From: SPCO01 sp964427285
Lineage (GTDB): Bacteria > Chloroflexota > Limnocylindria > Limnocylindrales > CSP1-4
Length of the DNA: 64,000 nt
Assembly (NCBI GenBank): GCA_964427285.1
Contig: CAYRTS010000003.1
Span: forward strand, 1 to 64,000
Direction of reading: 5' to 3'
The stretch's first letter is position 1. Each line of letters starts with the position of its first letter. The position numbers and the translations under genes were made by a program. A model generated the notes under the pieces. That model saw only the letters and a program-made list of their open reading frames with translations. It did no database searches and was not told the DNA's origin. Positions 63,524 through 64,000 of this stretch are shown piece by piece.

Positions 63524-64000
63524 TCAGTCGGCCCTTGTCAGTTCGGCGGCGGCGGCCTGGACGGCTGCGACGATCCCGACATAGCCGGTGCAGCGACACA
63601 GGTTGCCTGAGAGGCCGGCCCGGATGTCATCCTCGGTTGGGTCCGGGTTGGCGCGCAGGAGGGCGGTCGCGCTGATCAGCATCCCGGGGGTGCAGAACCC
63701 GCACTGGACGCCGCCGTGCTCGAGGAAGGCCCGCTGCAGCGGATGGAGCGTGGAGCCCGAAGCGAGCCCCTCGACGGTCGTGACCTGGCGACCATCGGCC
63801 TGCAGCGCGAGATACGAGCAGGAATTCACCGGACGGCCGTCGATCAGGACCATGCAGGCGCCGCACTCGGAATCGTCGCAGCCCTCCTTGGATCCGGTCA
63901 GTCCGAGTTCGCCGCGCAGGACGGACAGCAACGTCCGGCCCGGCTCGATCTCCAGTGGGTAGCTCGTTTCGTTCACCTGGAGCGTCACGGGGTAGCGCAC
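63524..64000 (-). CDS. [2Fe-2S] subunit of a xanthine-dehydrogenase/CO-dehydrogenase-type enzyme (CoxS-like)
   Basis: 158 residues, GTG start at the window edge. All eight cluster cysteines: C41, C46, C49, C61 (plant-type cluster, EGCDDSECGACMVLIDG) and C100, C103, C135, C137 (QCGFCTPGM, NLCRCTGY). It transfers electrons inside a molybdenum hydroxylase complex. The large and medium subunit genes should lie beyond 64000. A decayed copy of its 3' end is at 34000-34119. Family members oxidise CO, purines, aldehydes or aromatics. Confidence 0.93.
   Translation of the reverse strand: MRYPVTLQVNETSYPLEIEPGRTLLSVLRGELGLTGSKEGCDDSECGACMVLIDGRPVNSCSYLALQADGRQVTTVEGLASGSTLHPLQRAFLEHGGVQCGFCTPGMLISATALLRANPDPTEDDIRAGLSGNLCRCTGYVGIVAAVQAAAAELTRAD

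Overview
The window is 64 kb of high-GC DNA (roughly two thirds G+C by eye) from a free-living, aerobic bacterium. The gene content (zinc-ribbon class III cyclases, DevRS-type two-component systems, a LiaF/PspC envelope-stress module, Tat-exported copper proteins, LLM flavin enzymes, a CoxS-type [2Fe-2S] subunit, GTG/TTG starts and 4-bp start/stop overlaps) fits an uncultivated soil or freshwater Chloroflexota lineage such as Limnocylindria. That placement is inference; an actinobacterium is the main alternative. No ribosomal RNA, replication origin, CRISPR array or transposase was seen. One tRNA (Gly, anticodon CCC) is present.

Left part, 1-34 kb, is a mosaic of housekeeping and signalling genes. 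1-9.6 kb: an RlpA-like exported protein, two tandem-repeat arrays, an ECF sigma factor with its membrane anti-sigma/propeller protein, a GalT-like protein with a rewritten active site, lipB, and an IclR regulator coupled to a copA-type copper ATPase. 9.8-15.6 kb: a co-directional run with multicopper oxidase, two universal stress proteins, a DevR/DevS-like regulator pair and a two-span membrane protein, i.e. a copper/redox-stress island. 15.7-18.9 kb: a decayed copA fragment, a cyclase, two VapBC-type toxin-antitoxin pairs and the tRNA. 19-27.4 kb: a cyclic-nucleotide-sensing histidine kinase with a cysteine-poor REC-thioredoxin reductase fusion, then a LiaF-PspC-kinase operon facing its probable response regulator. 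27.5-34 kb: a dimethylglycine/sarcosine dehydrogenase, a class II aldolase homologue, a truncated cyclase, a VWA/fibronectin surface protein and a MazEF pair.

Right part, about 34.1-63.5 kb, is a dense catabolic island for inositol or an inositol relative. It holds IolB, IolD, IolE, four Gfo/Idh/MocA dehydrogenases, two DegT-type aminotransferases that are close paralogues, an SMP-30 lactonase, an HpcH/HpaI aldolase, two zinc alcohol dehydrogenases, a polyamine-type ABC importer, a kynurenine-formamidase-like hydrolase, a CehA/McbA metallohydrolase and two LacI repressors. Five TGCAATCGnTTGCGCA-like palindromes lie at its promoters and suggest one LacI regulon. IolC kinase, IolJ aldolase and IolA are not in the window. 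A transaldolase-family protein sits 12 bp upstream of iolB and carries the Glu-to-Gln change typical of fructose-6-phosphate aldolase, so it could cleave 2-deoxy-5-keto-gluconate directly to dihydroxyacetone and malonate semialdehyde. Together with the aminotransferases and amine-type importer, this suggests a kinase-independent pathway for (amino)cyclitols. This is the most interesting hypothesis in the window and is untested.

The island is bracketed by two direct copies of the 3' end of a coxS-like gene: a decayed fragment at 34000-34119 and an intact gene at 63524-64000. This suggests the whole block arrived or was duplicated by recombination in that gene.
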